NCBI GenBank assembly: GCA_964572825.1
Contig: CAZNGS010000062.1
Location: forward strand, 1-24,809
Direction: 5' to 3'
DNA from: CAYVBE01 sp964572825
GTDB lineage: Bacteria > Planctomycetota > Brocadiia > SM23-32
Length of the DNA: 24,809 nt
Of this stretch, positions 9,151 to 17,397 are shown in pieces. Made by a program: the position numbers and the translations under genes. The notes beneath the pieces are model-generated. The model did no database searches and was not told the DNA's origin. It was given only the letters and a program-made list of their open reading frames with translations. Every line of letters starts with the position of its first letter. The stretch's first letter is position 1.

Positions 9151-11082
9151 ATGACGGAGATGCCGTGCCCTCTGAGAAAGATCGCGAGCGGGATGCTGAC
9201 GGCCCTCCTCGTGGCGGTTCTGGCCCCGGGTTGCTCCAACAATCCCTACCCTCCCGAGGAGGGCAAGAAAACCGTCTATGCCGCCCTGGATGAGGACCCC
9301 CATGGTCTGGACCCGGTGCGGTGCGGCGACACCCTGTCCGCCGCCGTTGTCAGCCAGATATACGACTCCCTCTACGAATACCACTACCTGAAGCGACCTT
9401 ACGAGCTGAAACCGGCCCTGGCGGCGGCCATGCCGGAGGTCTCGGATGACGGCCTGACCTACACCATTCCCATCAAGCAGGGAGTTTACTTCCAGGACGA
9501 TCCCTGCTTTGCGGAAACGGGCGGAAAAGGGCGGGAGCTGGTGGCCGAGGATTTCATCTATTCCATCAAGCGGCTGGCCGACAAGGGCAACGATCCCAGG
9601 GGCTGGTGGACGCTGCAGGGCAAGGTCGTGGGGCTGGACGAGTTCCACGAGGAATCGGTGGAGCGCTCCGGGGACGACGACGCGTCCATGGACTACTCCG
9701 TGCCGGTGGAGGGGCTGCAGGCCCCCGATCGCTACACCCTGCGCATAAGGCTCAAGGAGCCCTACCCCCAGCTCAAGTATATCCTGGCCATGCCTTACAC
9801 CGCCGCGGTGCCCCGGGAGGCGGTTGAGTATTACGAGGAGCTGCACAACCACCCCGTGGGGACGGGCGCCTTCCGCCTGAAGCAATGGGACAAACGCTGG
9901 CGCCTGATCCTGGAGAGGAACCCCACCTACCGGGAGGACCGCTATCCCTCCGAAGGAGAACCCGAAGACCGGGAGGCCGGGCTGCTGGACGCTGCCGGGC
10001 GGCGCCTGCCCATGGTTGACCGGGTGTACTACACGATGATGTACGAGGCCCAGCCCTCCTGGCTCCTGTTCAAGCAGGGCTACCTGGACTCTTCCGGCAT
10101 CAGCACGGACCATTTCAAGGAGGCCGTTACGCCGGAAAAAGAACTGTCTCGGGAGTTCAAACAGAAGGGCATCCGGCTCAGAAAGATGGTGGAGTCCGCC
10201 GTCTACTACGTGGGTTTCAACATGAAGGGGCCCGTGGTGGGCGACAACCTGAAGCTGCGCAAGGCGATGAGCCTGGCATACGACACCGATTGGCGCATCG
10301 AGCATTTCTACAACGGTCGGGCCGTCTCGGCGCAGGGCCCCATCCCGCCGGGCATTTTCGGCTACGATCCGGACTTCCAGAACCCCTACAAGGGCCCCGA
10401 CCTCGAGAGGGCGCGGGAGCCGCTGAGGGAGGCGGGGTATCCGGGCGGCATTGGTCCGGACGGCGAGCGGCTGACCCTGACCTACGATATCGGCGCCGGC
10501 GACCCCCGGGCCATCCGGCACGCACAGGCCTTCGCGCAGGATATGGACCAGATCGGGATCAAGGTGGACATCCGGACGAACACCTGGGCCGAGTTTCTCA
10601 ACAAGCTGGATCAGCGCAGCATGCAGGTTTTCTCTGCCGGATGGGTGCTGGACTACCCGGATCCGGAGAACTTCCTCCAGCTACTCTACGGACCGAATGA
10701 AGCCCCCGCCGGTTCCAACAACGCTCTGTACGACAACCCCGAGTACAACCGACTCTACCGGCAGATGCGGGTCATGACGAACACGCCCGAGCGCCTGGAG
10801 ATCATCCGACGGATGGTGAACATGGTGGTGGAGGACGTGGTGTGGATTCCCAGCACTCACCCCATCAGCTATGGGCTTTACCATCAGTGGTACAAGAATG
10901 TTAAGCCACACGGGATAAGCGGCGGCTACATGAAATACCGCGACGTGGACGTGGCGCTGCGGCGCAGGCTGCGGCAGGAGTGGAACAGACCGAACTACGG
11001 CATGGCGGCGGGCATCCTGCTGGGGCTGATGGCCGTCGGGTCCGTGCTGGCTCAGTTCAGGAAAGGCAACGGGGGGAGGTAG
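9151..11082 (+). CDS. Peptide ABC transporter substrate-binding lipoprotein (SBP_bac_5) with C-terminal membrane helix
   Basis: Extracytoplasmic solute-binding protein of the Opp/Dpp class (SBP family 5), 643 aa. A signal peptide leads to a lipobox ending A-P-G-Cys28. Family features include the early KTVYAALDEDPHGLDPVR, the FHL-like KLRKAMSLAYDTD and the late GWVLDYPDPENFLQLLYGP (about 500-518). The family is typically 500-550 aa; here extra segments occur, and the protein ends in a hydrophobic helix of about 21 residues (616-636) and a basic tail RKGNGGR. A second anchor at the C-terminus is unusual for a lipoprotein receptor. ATG 9151 is preceded by AAGGA at 4 nt. It is the first gene of a five-gene transporter, and the next gene starts 8 bp later. 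Ligand (di- or oligopeptide or other) cannot be told from sequence. Confidence 0.93.
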   Translation: MTEMPCPLRKIASGMLTALLVAVLAPGCSNNPYPPEEGKKTVYAALDEDPHGLDPVRCGDTLSAAVVSQIYDSLYEYHYLKRPYELKPALAAAMPEVSDDGLTYTIPIKQGVYFQDDPCFAETGGKGRELVAEDFIYSIKRLADKGNDPRGWWTLQGKVVGLDEFHEESVERSGDDDASMDYSVPVEGLQAPDRYTLRIRLKEPYPQLKYILAMPYTAAVPREAVEYYEELHNHPVGTGAFRLKQWDKRWRLILERNPTYREDRYPSEGEPEDREAGLLDAAGRRLPMVDRVYYTMMYEAQPSWLLFKQGYLDSSGISTDHFKEAVTPEKELSREFKQKGIRLRKMVESAVYYVGFNMKGPVVGDNLKLRKAMSLAYDTDWRIEHFYNGRAVSAQGPIPPGIFGYDPDFQNPYKGPDLERAREPLREAGYPGGIGPDGERLTLTYDIGAGDPRAIRHAQAFAQDMDQIGIKVDIRTNTWAEFLNKLDQRSMQVFSAGWVLDYPDPENFLQLLYGPNEAPAGSNNALYDNPEYNRLYRQMRVMTNTPERLEIIRRMVNMVVEDVVWIPSTHPISYGLYHQWYKNVKPHGISGGYMKYRDVDVALRRRLRQEWNRPNYGMAAGILLGLMAVGSVLAQFRKGNGGR

Positions 11083-11090
11083 AGACCGCC

Positions 11091-12068
11091 GTGTTCGCAT
11101 ACGTCATTCGTCGGGCACTGTACACCATCCCCCTGGTGCTCGGGGTCTGCCTGATCACGTTCGTTCTTTTCGAGGTCATGTTCACCCCGCGCCAGCGGGC
11201 CATAAAGCGGCTGGGCAAGCATCCCAGCGAGGAGGAGATACGGGAGGAGATCAAGAAGCACGGATGGGACAAGCCGCTGGTGCTGAACCCCGCCGCGCAG
11301 GGGCTGAAGAGGATCACGGACACCCGCTTCGCGGGGCACATGAGCCGGCTGCTGCTGTTCCGGTTCGGCCGCTCCGAGAAGACGCACGAGCGCGTCTGGA
11401 CCAAGATTCGAGAGGGGATGGGGCCTTCGCTGAGCCTGACGGTGCCCATTTTCGTCCTGGCCCTGTTCGTGGGCATCTCCCTGTCGCTGATCGTGGCCTA
11501 CTTCCGCGCCACCTACCTGGACCTGGGCATGGTCGTGGTCTGCGTGGCCTTCATGTCCATCAGCATCATGGTTTACATCATCGGGGGGCAGTACCTGCTG
11601 GCGCGATACATGAAGCTCTTCCCCCTTTACGGGTATGCCCGCGGCATTCACTCGGTGCCTTTCCTTCTGCTGCCCATACTGATCGCCGTCCTGAAGAGTC
11701 TCGGGGGGAACGTGCGCTTCTACCGCACCGTATTCCTGGAGGAGATGAACAAGGACTACGTGCGGACGGCGCGGGCCAAAGGCCTGTGCGAGCGCATCAT
11801 CCTGTTCAAGCACGTGCTGAAGAATGCCATGATCCCCATCCTGACCCGCGTGGTGCTGGCCATACCGTTCCTGTTCCTGGGGTCGCTTCTGCTGGAGAGG
11901 TTCTTCGGCATTCCGGGCCTGGGCAACATGACCATCGAGGCCGTGCTGGCGGCGGATTTCACGGTCCTCGGCGCCATGGTTTACCTGGGGGCGTTGCTTT
12001 TCGCGGCGGGACATCTGGCCACGGACATCAGCTACACCTTCGTTGACCCGAGGATCCGGCTTCGATGA
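11091..12068 (+). CDS. ABC transporter permease, DppB/OppB type
   Basis: First integral membrane subunit of the peptide importer, 325 aa. It opens with the classic RRALYTIPLVLGVCLITFVLF helix, then an extended soluble loop (about 30-108) before TM2. The cytoplasmic coupling (EAA) loop is at about 222-248: DYVRTARAKGL, then FKHVLKNAMIPILT. It ends in the typical LERFFGIPGLG and FVDPRIRLR. The start is GTG 11091, with GGAGGT 10 nt upstream; the frame is open further back but overlaps the lipoprotein gene without a better site. Its stop overlaps the next start by 4 nt (ATGA). Assignment to the B-type permease is firm; substrate is not. Confidence 0.94.
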   Translation: MFAYVIRRALYTIPLVLGVCLITFVLFEVMFTPRQRAIKRLGKHPSEEEIREEIKKHGWDKPLVLNPAAQGLKRITDTRFAGHMSRLLLFRFGRSEKTHERVWTKIREGMGPSLSLTVPIFVLALFVGISLSLIVAYFRATYLDLGMVVVCVAFMSISIMVYIIGGQYLLARYMKLFPLYGYARGIHSVPFLLLPILIAVLKSLGGNVRFYRTVFLEEMNKDYVRTARAKGLCERIILFKHVLKNAMIPILTRVVLAIPFLFLGSLLLERFFGIPGLGNMTIEAVLAADFTVLGAMVYLGALLFAAGHLATDISYTFVDPRIRLR

Positions 12069-13048
12069 GCACTGCGGACCAGACGGAAGTGCGGTCGCTG
12101 TGGGCGGAGGCCTGGCAGCGGCTGCGCCGCAACCGGCTGGCGATGGTCTGCCTGGGGATCATCGCCTTCTACCTCGCGGTGGGCCTGCTGGACCTCATAC
12201 CCGTCACGTGGACCCGCAAGCCCCCCCGGGGGGCCCGCGTCTCCGAGGAGAAGGTCCGGCGCACCGGTTCGCTGTTCACCTGGTTGTTCGAACGGGTCGT
12301 GGGGGAGCAGAACAAGCAGGAAAGCTACGAGCCCCCCGGGACCGGCACGCACCTGCTGGGCACCGACATTCACGGGCGCGACGTCCTCTATAAGACCGTC
12401 AAGGGCGTCAACACGGCCGTGCTGCTGGGGGGGTTGACGGCGGCCATCTACATCCCGCTGGGACTGCTGTTCGGCATTGTGGCGGGCTATTTCGGCGGCA
12501 TCGTGGACGAGGCCATCGTCTACGTCTACTCGACCCTGGCCTGCATCCCGCACATTCTGCTGATCATCGCCCTGATGGCGGTCATGCAGAGGGGCCTCCT
12601 GCAGTTGTGCATAGCGCTGGGGGTGACCAACTGGGTGGGCCTGTGCCGGATAATCCGCGGCGAGACGCTGAAGCTGAGGGACGCCGACTACGTGCTGGCG
12701 GCGCGCGCCGTCGGGGCGGGCCACCTGCGGATCATTTTCCTGCACATCCTGCCCAACCTGTTCCACCTGGTCATCATCTCCTTTACGCTGGGCTTCAGCG
12801 GCATCGTCATGTCCGAGGCGGTGCTGACCTACCTGGGCGTGGGCGTGGAGCCGAGCCGCATCTCGTGGGGGCAGATGATCTCCCTGGCCAACATCGAACT
12901 GAGCCGCTACCCCAGCGTGTGGTGGCAGTTCGCAAGTGCCGCCGGGGCATTGTTCATCCTGGTGCTGGCGTTCAACGTGTTCGGAGACGCCCTGCGCGAC
13001 GCCCTGGACCCGCGGCTCAAGATGGGAGGGGAGGGGGCGGCAGCATGA
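12065..13048 (+). CDS. ABC transporter permease, DppC/OppC type
   Basis: Second permease of the importer, 327 aa. It has the N-terminal cytoplasmic WAEAWQRLRRNRLAMVCLGI lead-in, TM1, then an outer loop. GTDIHGRDVL, the hallmark of C-type permeases, begins near residue 99. The EAA loop DYVLAARAVGAGHLRIIFLH starts at Asp208. The end reads FNVFGDALRDALDPRLK, also characteristic. The outer loop between TM1 and GTD carries an insert with several charged residues (about 55-95), longer than in E. coli DppC. It overlaps the upstream permease and the downstream ATPase by 4 nt each, so translation is probably coupled. Confidence 0.95.
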   Translation: MSTADQTEVRSLWAEAWQRLRRNRLAMVCLGIIAFYLAVGLLDLIPVTWTRKPPRGARVSEEKVRRTGSLFTWLFERVVGEQNKQESYEPPGTGTHLLGTDIHGRDVLYKTVKGVNTAVLLGGLTAAIYIPLGLLFGIVAGYFGGIVDEAIVYVYSTLACIPHILLIIALMAVMQRGLLQLCIALGVTNWVGLCRIIRGETLKLRDADYVLAARAVGAGHLRIIFLHILPNLFHLVIISFTLGFSGIVMSEAVLTYLGVGVEPSRISWGQMISLANIELSRYPSVWWQFASAAGALFILVLAFNVFGDALRDALDPRLKMGGEGAAA

Positions 13049-14091
13049 GGGACCCGGACGTTCTTCTGGAAATCCAGGACCTCAAGACGCACTTCTTCAC
13101 GGACCGCGGCGTGGCGCGCGCGGTGGACGGCGTGTCCTTCACCGTCCGTCGGCGGGAGACCTTCTGCCTGGTGGGGGAGAGCGGCTGCGGCAAGTCGGTG
13201 ACGGCTCTTTCCACACTCCGCCTGGTGCCTTCGCCGCCCGGCCGCGTGGTGGCGGGCCGCATCCTGCTGGACGGTCAGGACCTTCTGTCGCTTCCCCGGT
13301 CCCGGATGCAGGGCATCCGCGGCAACCGGATCTCCATGGTTTTTCAGGAACCGATGACGGCGCTGAACCCGGTGTTCACCATCGGGAACCAGATCGTGGA
13401 GGGGGTGCGCCGGCACCGGTCCGTGAGCCGCCGCGAAGCGCGCCAGGTTGCCGTGGACATGCTGCGGCGCGTCGGCATACCGGATGCGGCTTCGCGCATG
13501 AGCGACTACCCTCACCAGTTGTCCGGCGGCATGCAACAGCGGGTGATGATCGCCATGGCGCTGGTGTGCAGGCCGGCCCTGCTGATTGCTGACGAGCCGA
13601 CCACGGCCCTGGACGTGACCACCCAGGCCCAGATACTGGACCTGCTGCAGGAGCTGCAGGAGGAGCTGGGCATGTCCGTTTTGCTGATAACTCACGACCT
13701 GGGCGTGGTGGCGGAGGTGGCCGACCGGGTGGCCGTCATGTACGCCGGGCGGATCGTGGAGCAGGCCCCCGTGGAGACCATCTTCGAGCGGCCCGCTCAT
13801 CCCTACATGGTGAGTCTGCTGGAGTCCCTGCCCGCGCTGAATCAGCGCAGGGAGAGACTGAACGTCATTCCGGGCTCCGTGCCGGAGGCGCGGCACTATC
13901 CCGGCGGCTGTCGATTCCATCCCAGGTGTTTCATGGCCGCGCCGCAGTGCGCGCAGGTGGACCCGGAGCTGAGGCAGGTGAAGGCGGGCCATCGGGCCGC
14001 GTGCATCCGCCTGCCGGGCTACTGGAGAGGAGGCGACAGGGCGCCGGAGGGGCTGACACTGATCGAATCGGAGACGCCGACCCATGCCTGA
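13045..14091 (+). CDS. ABC transporter ATPase, DppD/OppD type
   Basis: First nucleotide-binding subunit, 348 aa. Walker A GESGCGKS at 44-51, a Q-loop in VFQEPMTALNP, signature LSGGMQQ at about 159-165, Walker B LLIADEP at about 179-185, and the H-loop in LLITHDLGVV. The C-terminal OppD/DppD extension has the Cys pattern C-R-F-H-P-R-C with a further Cys in the same region; in some Opp ATPases such cysteines hold an iron-sulfur cluster. ATG 13045 overlaps the permease stop by 4 nt, and the gene end overlaps the next start by 8 nt (ATGCCTGA). Powers peptide uptake on the cytoplasmic face. Secure. Confidence 0.96.
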   Translation: MRDPDVLLEIQDLKTHFFTDRGVARAVDGVSFTVRRRETFCLVGESGCGKSVTALSTLRLVPSPPGRVVAGRILLDGQDLLSLPRSRMQGIRGNRISMVFQEPMTALNPVFTIGNQIVEGVRRHRSVSRREARQVAVDMLRRVGIPDAASRMSDYPHQLSGGMQQRVMIAMALVCRPALLIADEPTTALDVTTQAQILDLLQELQEELGMSVLLITHDLGVVAEVADRVAVMYAGRIVEQAPVETIFERPAHPYMVSLLESLPALNQRRERLNVIPGSVPEARHYPGGCRFHPRCFMAAPQCAQVDPELRQVKAGHRAACIRLPGYWRGGDRAPEGLTLIESETPTHA

Positions 14092-15067
14092 CCCGGAGCC
14101 CATACTGCGCGTGGAGGGCCTGAAGGTACACTTCCCGGTGCGCAGGGGGGTGCTGCAGCGCACGAAAGGCTACGTTCGGGCCGTGGACGGCGTCTCGTTC
14201 GACGTCCCCCGGGGGCGCACCCTGGGGCTGGTGGGGGAGAGCGGATGCGGCAAGACGACGGTGGCGCGCTCGATCCTGCGGCTCATCGAGCCCACGGCGG
14301 GCCGGGTGCTGTTCGACCGGGTCCGGGTGGACCAGCTTGGCCGCCGTAGATTGCGCGCGCTGCGGCGGCGCATGCAGATGATCTTCCAGGACCCTTACAG
14401 CTCCCTGAACCCCCGCATGACGGTGGAGAGCCTGGTGGGCGAGCCGCTCAGCGTGCACGGTGTGGCCCGCGGCGCGCAGCGCAGGCGGCTCGTGAGGAAC
14501 CTGCTGGGGCAGGTCGGCCTGTCCCCTGAACACATCCACCATTATCCCCACGAGTTCTCCGGCGGCCAGAGGCAGCGTGTGGGCATTGCCCGGGCCCTGG
14601 CCCTGGAGCCCGACCTGGTGATCTGCGACGAGCCGGTGTCGGCGCTCGACGTGTCCATCCAGGCCCAGATCATCAACCTCCTGGTGGACATCCAGCGCCA
14701 GCAGGGCCTGTCCTACCTGTTCATCGCGCACGATCTGAGCGTCGTGGAGCACATCTCTCACCGCGTGGCGGTCATGTACCTGGGGCACATCGTAGAGATG
14801 GCGTCGCGCGATGACCTTTACGAGAATCCGACTCACCCCTACACGCGGACGCTCCTGGCGGCCGTGCCAAGCGGCAAACCCGGCAGGCGGCGACGCCGCA
14901 GAGTTGGGCGGGGCGAGGTGCCCTCACCGGCCAATCCCCCGTCGGGATGTCCCTTTCATCCCCGATGTCCCCACGCCGAGGGCATCTGCGGGCGGGAGAG
15001 GCCGCACATGGAGGAGGTGGCGCCGGGGCACCTGGTGCGTTGCTTCCGGTGGAACCAGATCGATTGA
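14084..15067 (+). CDS. ABC transporter ATPase, DppF/OppF type
   Basis: Second nucleotide-binding subunit, 327 aa, pairing with the preceding ATPase. It begins with the F-type feature of a short insertion before Walker A (VRRGVLQRTKGYVRAVDGVS). Walker A GESGCGKT lies at 51-58, FQDPYSSLNPRMTV in the Q-loop region, signature FSGGQRQR at 158-165, Walker B LVICDEPVSALDVS and H-loop FIAHDLSVVEH. The C-terminal GCPFHPRCPHA, then ICG and a last VRCF, give the same Cys-rich tail as its partner. Last gene of the transporter operon; 162 bp separate it from the convergent HEAT-repeat gene. Secure. Confidence 0.96.
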   Translation: MPDPEPILRVEGLKVHFPVRRGVLQRTKGYVRAVDGVSFDVPRGRTLGLVGESGCGKTTVARSILRLIEPTAGRVLFDRVRVDQLGRRRLRALRRRMQMIFQDPYSSLNPRMTVESLVGEPLSVHGVARGAQRRRLVRNLLGQVGLSPEHIHHYPHEFSGGQRQRVGIARALALEPDLVICDEPVSALDVSIQAQIINLLVDIQRQQGLSYLFIAHDLSVVEHISHRVAVMYLGHIVEMASRDDLYENPTHPYTRTLLAAVPSGKPGRRRRRRVGRGEVPSPANPPSGCPFHPRCPHAEGICGRERPHMEEVAPGHLVRCFRWNQID

Positions 15068-15117
15068 ACCGGGTCGGGTTCGCCGCTGTGAATGCGTGCA
15101 TCGCCTGCGGCTGGTGG

Positions 15118-15140
15118 TCCGCACGATTTGCCCGTGCGGA
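15118..15140. terminator. Hairpin between converging genes
   Basis: A perfect 8-bp stem TCCGCACG/CGTGCGGA with a 7-nt loop lies 50 nt after the DppF-type stop and 90 nt after the stop of the opposing HEAT-repeat gene. Neither strand has a T-tract, so it is at best an atypical or factor-assisted transcript end. Confidence 0.35.
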
Positions 15141-15229
15141 GGGCGATGGTAACGGAGATATTGCTTCGCCCGCCGGGGCCATCGCGGTGTTGCGCGATCG
15201 CAGACCGGTGAATCGAAAGGCCCGCGGCA

Positions 15230-16672
15230 CTACTGGCCGAAGTCGAGGGCGATGCCGTGCTTTTTCCTCAGGGCGTCGCGCCAGGCCTGCAGGCGCTGCC
15301 GGCGGACCTGCTGGTCGCGGTCGTCCAACTGGAGGGGGATGCCGCTGATGGTCCACAGGATGTTGCCCAGGCGCTCGGCGAACCTGAAGTTGCCCTCCTC
15401 ATAGGCCAGCCTGGCCAGCGGTTCCAGGAACTGCTCGCCGACTTCCTGGCCGTGGGGTTTGCTTGTTTCCTGTTCGATGGCCGTCAGGTTCTGGTCTTTC
15501 TGGAACTCGCTGGACTGCGGGTCCTGCAGCGCGCCGACGGCGCTCGCCACAATGCGCTTCGACTTCAGGGGTTCTTCCAGCAGACTCAGGGCCGTCGGGG
15601 AGGCGTCGTCGGGGATGGTGTCGGCCCCCGGAAGCTGGTAGAGGATAACCGACCGCAACTCCTTGATCTGTTCGGCCTTGGCCTCCGTCGGCTCCGCCAG
15701 GTAATCGGTCAGCGTTCTTTCCAGGGCATTCCAGGCGTAGCGGGTGTACTTCTCCCCGGTGTCGGTCTTCAGTCGGGCATACCACTGTTTGCGCCACGCG
15801 GCCACCGGGTCCTGGTCCTCCTGGAGGCCGGCGGGCGGATACGAAACCCCCGTAACCCGGCTCAGGAGGTCGGTCAGGCTGTTCTGGAGGTTCTGGGGCA
15901 CGCTTCCTTCCTGCAGCGCATCCAGGATGGGGTCCACCGGTCCCAGGCTCCTTTGCTGCAGCAGTGCCTGCAGGGCCTCCTGCCGGGCGGCCTGGTTCTG
16001 GCTGGCCAGCACCGTCCTTAACAGCAACTGCCAGGGCGCGTTGCCCGCTGCGGGCAGCCGGTCCCTGTTGGCCAGCACCCACTGATCAATCGTGGAAAGA
16101 AGCTGGCCGGGCGGGAGGCCGTCGGCCGTGTCCACGTCCTGGATGCCGTTGATCCGGCATAGGGCAAGGCCCGGTCCGTAGGCGGTCAAGGGGGGCAGAG
16201 GGCTGTAGAGGACCGTCAGAAGTTCCACGGTCACTTCCCTGGCCTGGGCGTCACCGAGTCCTTTACCTTCCCATATCTGGCCGAGGGCTATGGCCGCCTG
16301 GTAGGCGATCTGCATGTTCCTCGCTTCGAGTGCATCCAGCAGGACGTCGGTCGCCTCGTTCTCCCTCAGCGAACCGAGGGCGAGGATACATTGACCGACC
16401 AGGTTCTTGTCCTCCAGCTCCCGGCGGTTCTCAACCCTGGCAATGAGTTGCTGGACCAGGTTCGATGCCACCTCGTCCGGGGCGGTCTTGACCGCTTCTA
16501 TGAGATCCTGGCGCTTTGCTCCGCGCTCGTGGTCGGGAGCTTCCTCCAGTGCCGCCAGCGGGTCCTTCTTGTCGATCCCCTCGAAGGGGTTGACCTCCTG
16601 CCCAAGGGTCGTCGCCCACGCCAGAGCCGCCAACGTGCAAAAGGCCGCCAATGCTCTGCCCGTTTTGTTCAT
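15230..16672 (-). CDS. Exported HEAT-repeat protein
   Basis: A 480-aa protein of unknown function. An N-terminal signal peptide (about 1-24, KTGRALAAFCTLAALAWA) predicts export to the periplasm. The mature part is alpha-helical with HEAT-like repeats, clearest at about 85-145 (ILALGSLRENEATDVLLDAL, then AAIALGQIW) and again around 215-290. The segment DPVAAWRKQWYARL is a pattern I associate with HEAT proteins of Planctomycetes-type bacteria. No catalytic motif is seen, so a scaffold or protein-binding role is inferred. ATG 16672 has GGAG 8 nt upstream, and a good promoter lies 60 bp before it. It is downstream of the Cys-rich gene on the same strand but independently promoted. Confidence 0.85.
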   Translation of the reverse strand: MNKTGRALAAFCTLAALAWATTLGQEVNPFEGIDKKDPLAALEEAPDHERGAKRQDLIEAVKTAPDEVASNLVQQLIARVENRRELEDKNLVGQCILALGSLRENEATDVLLDALEARNMQIAYQAAIALGQIWEGKGLGDAQAREVTVELLTVLYSPLPPLTAYGPGLALCRINGIQDVDTADGLPPGQLLSTIDQWVLANRDRLPAAGNAPWQLLLRTVLASQNQAARQEALQALLQQRSLGPVDPILDALQEGSVPQNLQNSLTDLLSRVTGVSYPPAGLQEDQDPVAAWRKQWYARLKTDTGEKYTRYAWNALERTLTDYLAEPTEAKAEQIKELRSVILYQLPGADTIPDDASPTALSLLEEPLKSKRIVASAVGALQDPQSSEFQKDQNLTAIEQETSKPHGQEVGEQFLEPLARLAYEEGNFRFAERLGNILWTISGIPLQLDDRDQQVRRQRLQAWRDALRKKHGIALDFGQ

Positions 16673-16733
16673 GGAAGATACTCCGTCAGCTCGTGCCGTG
16701 GAATCGGTGCCTCATCCCAGCTTTGACGGAAAC

Positions 16734-16762
16734 TTTGTAACAGAGCGAACACCGTCAGTCAA
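16734..16762 (-). promoter_or_regulatory. Sigma70 promoter of the HEAT-repeat gene
   Basis: On the minus strand TTGACT (16762-16757), a 17-nt spacer and TACAAA (16739-16734). The predicted start near 16727 gives a leader of about 55 nt. It lies in the 107-bp gap behind the upstream gene. Confidence 0.6.
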
Positions 16763-16779
16763 GCTCTTTTGGCGCAAAA

Positions 16780-17220
16780 TCACCGCGGACCGTCGCCGGC
16801 GGAGACGCGTTGCTGGGATGTCTTCCCTCCCTGGTTGCGCCCCTGGCCGCGTTCGCTCAGTGTCTTCTGGTAGAACTCGCAGTAGCCGCGGTCTCCCTCC
16901 TGCTCGGAACGGAACAGCCGGCGCCGGAAGTAGGCACAGCCCCGGCAGTCCGGCAGGAACTCCCCGCAGCAGCGCTTCGGTCGCTTCTGCCGATCCGGCC
17001 CGCTGCACCCACCCGTGCGGGGTGCCCCGCCCGGCACTGCCTGCGAAACCAGCAGGACCCAGACGACCCCGACCACGGGCAGAAAGCTCCCGGCGAACCA
17101 CCACAGCACCGGGCTCCGTGCCTTGCGGGAGGCCACGTAGGCCGCAAAAAAACCGCACAGTATCTGGAAAACTATCAGGTAATGCATCCACCGGGCACCG
17201 GCAATGTCCTGTCCCTGCAT
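16780..17220 (-). CDS. Small membrane protein with Cys-rich tail
   Basis: About 146 aa, not assigned to a named family. Two hydrophobic segments (about 13-30 and 37-60) are joined by a basic SRKARSP turn, then a cytoplasmic or periplasmic tail with C-C-G-E-F-L-P-D-C-x-G-C-A-Y-F-R-R and, 19 residues after the last Cys, G-Y-C-E-F-Y. The five cysteines (about 84, 85, 92, 95 and 114) suggest a metal site or disulfides. The start is uncertain: ATG 17220 is given, GTG 17226 and ATG 17187 are in frame, and none has a convincing ribosome site. Two overlapping frames exist, but this one has the coherent membrane and Cys pattern. Function unknown. Confidence 0.65.
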   Translation of the reverse strand: MQGQDIAGARWMHYLIVFQILCGFFAAYVASRKARSPVLWWFAGSFLPVVGVVWVLLVSQAVPGGAPRTGGCSGPDRQKRPKRCCGEFLPDCRGCAYFRRRLFRSEQEGDRGYCEFYQKTLSERGQGRNQGGKTSQQRVSAGDGPR

Positions 17221-17397
17221 CTGCACTCATGGTACGGGCGCGCGCGCCCCTGCGCAAGGGAGATGGCCGCCGGTTCCTCAACAGGACGCGGCCACCGGGT
17301 TCTCGGCGCTTTGCATGGAAATCTCCCGGCGCGCGCCGTATCCTAACGTTTTGCCAACCGCCCGTCGAAGGGTCGGTGACTCGACAGCGGGGAAAGG

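Noticed and set aside
17236..17338. Two GC-only palindromes, GGGCGCGCGCGCCC (17236-17249) and CGGCGCGCGCCG (17327-17338)
   Set aside because: Such runs arise easily at this GC content, and no promoter elements could be fitted around them; not called as operators.
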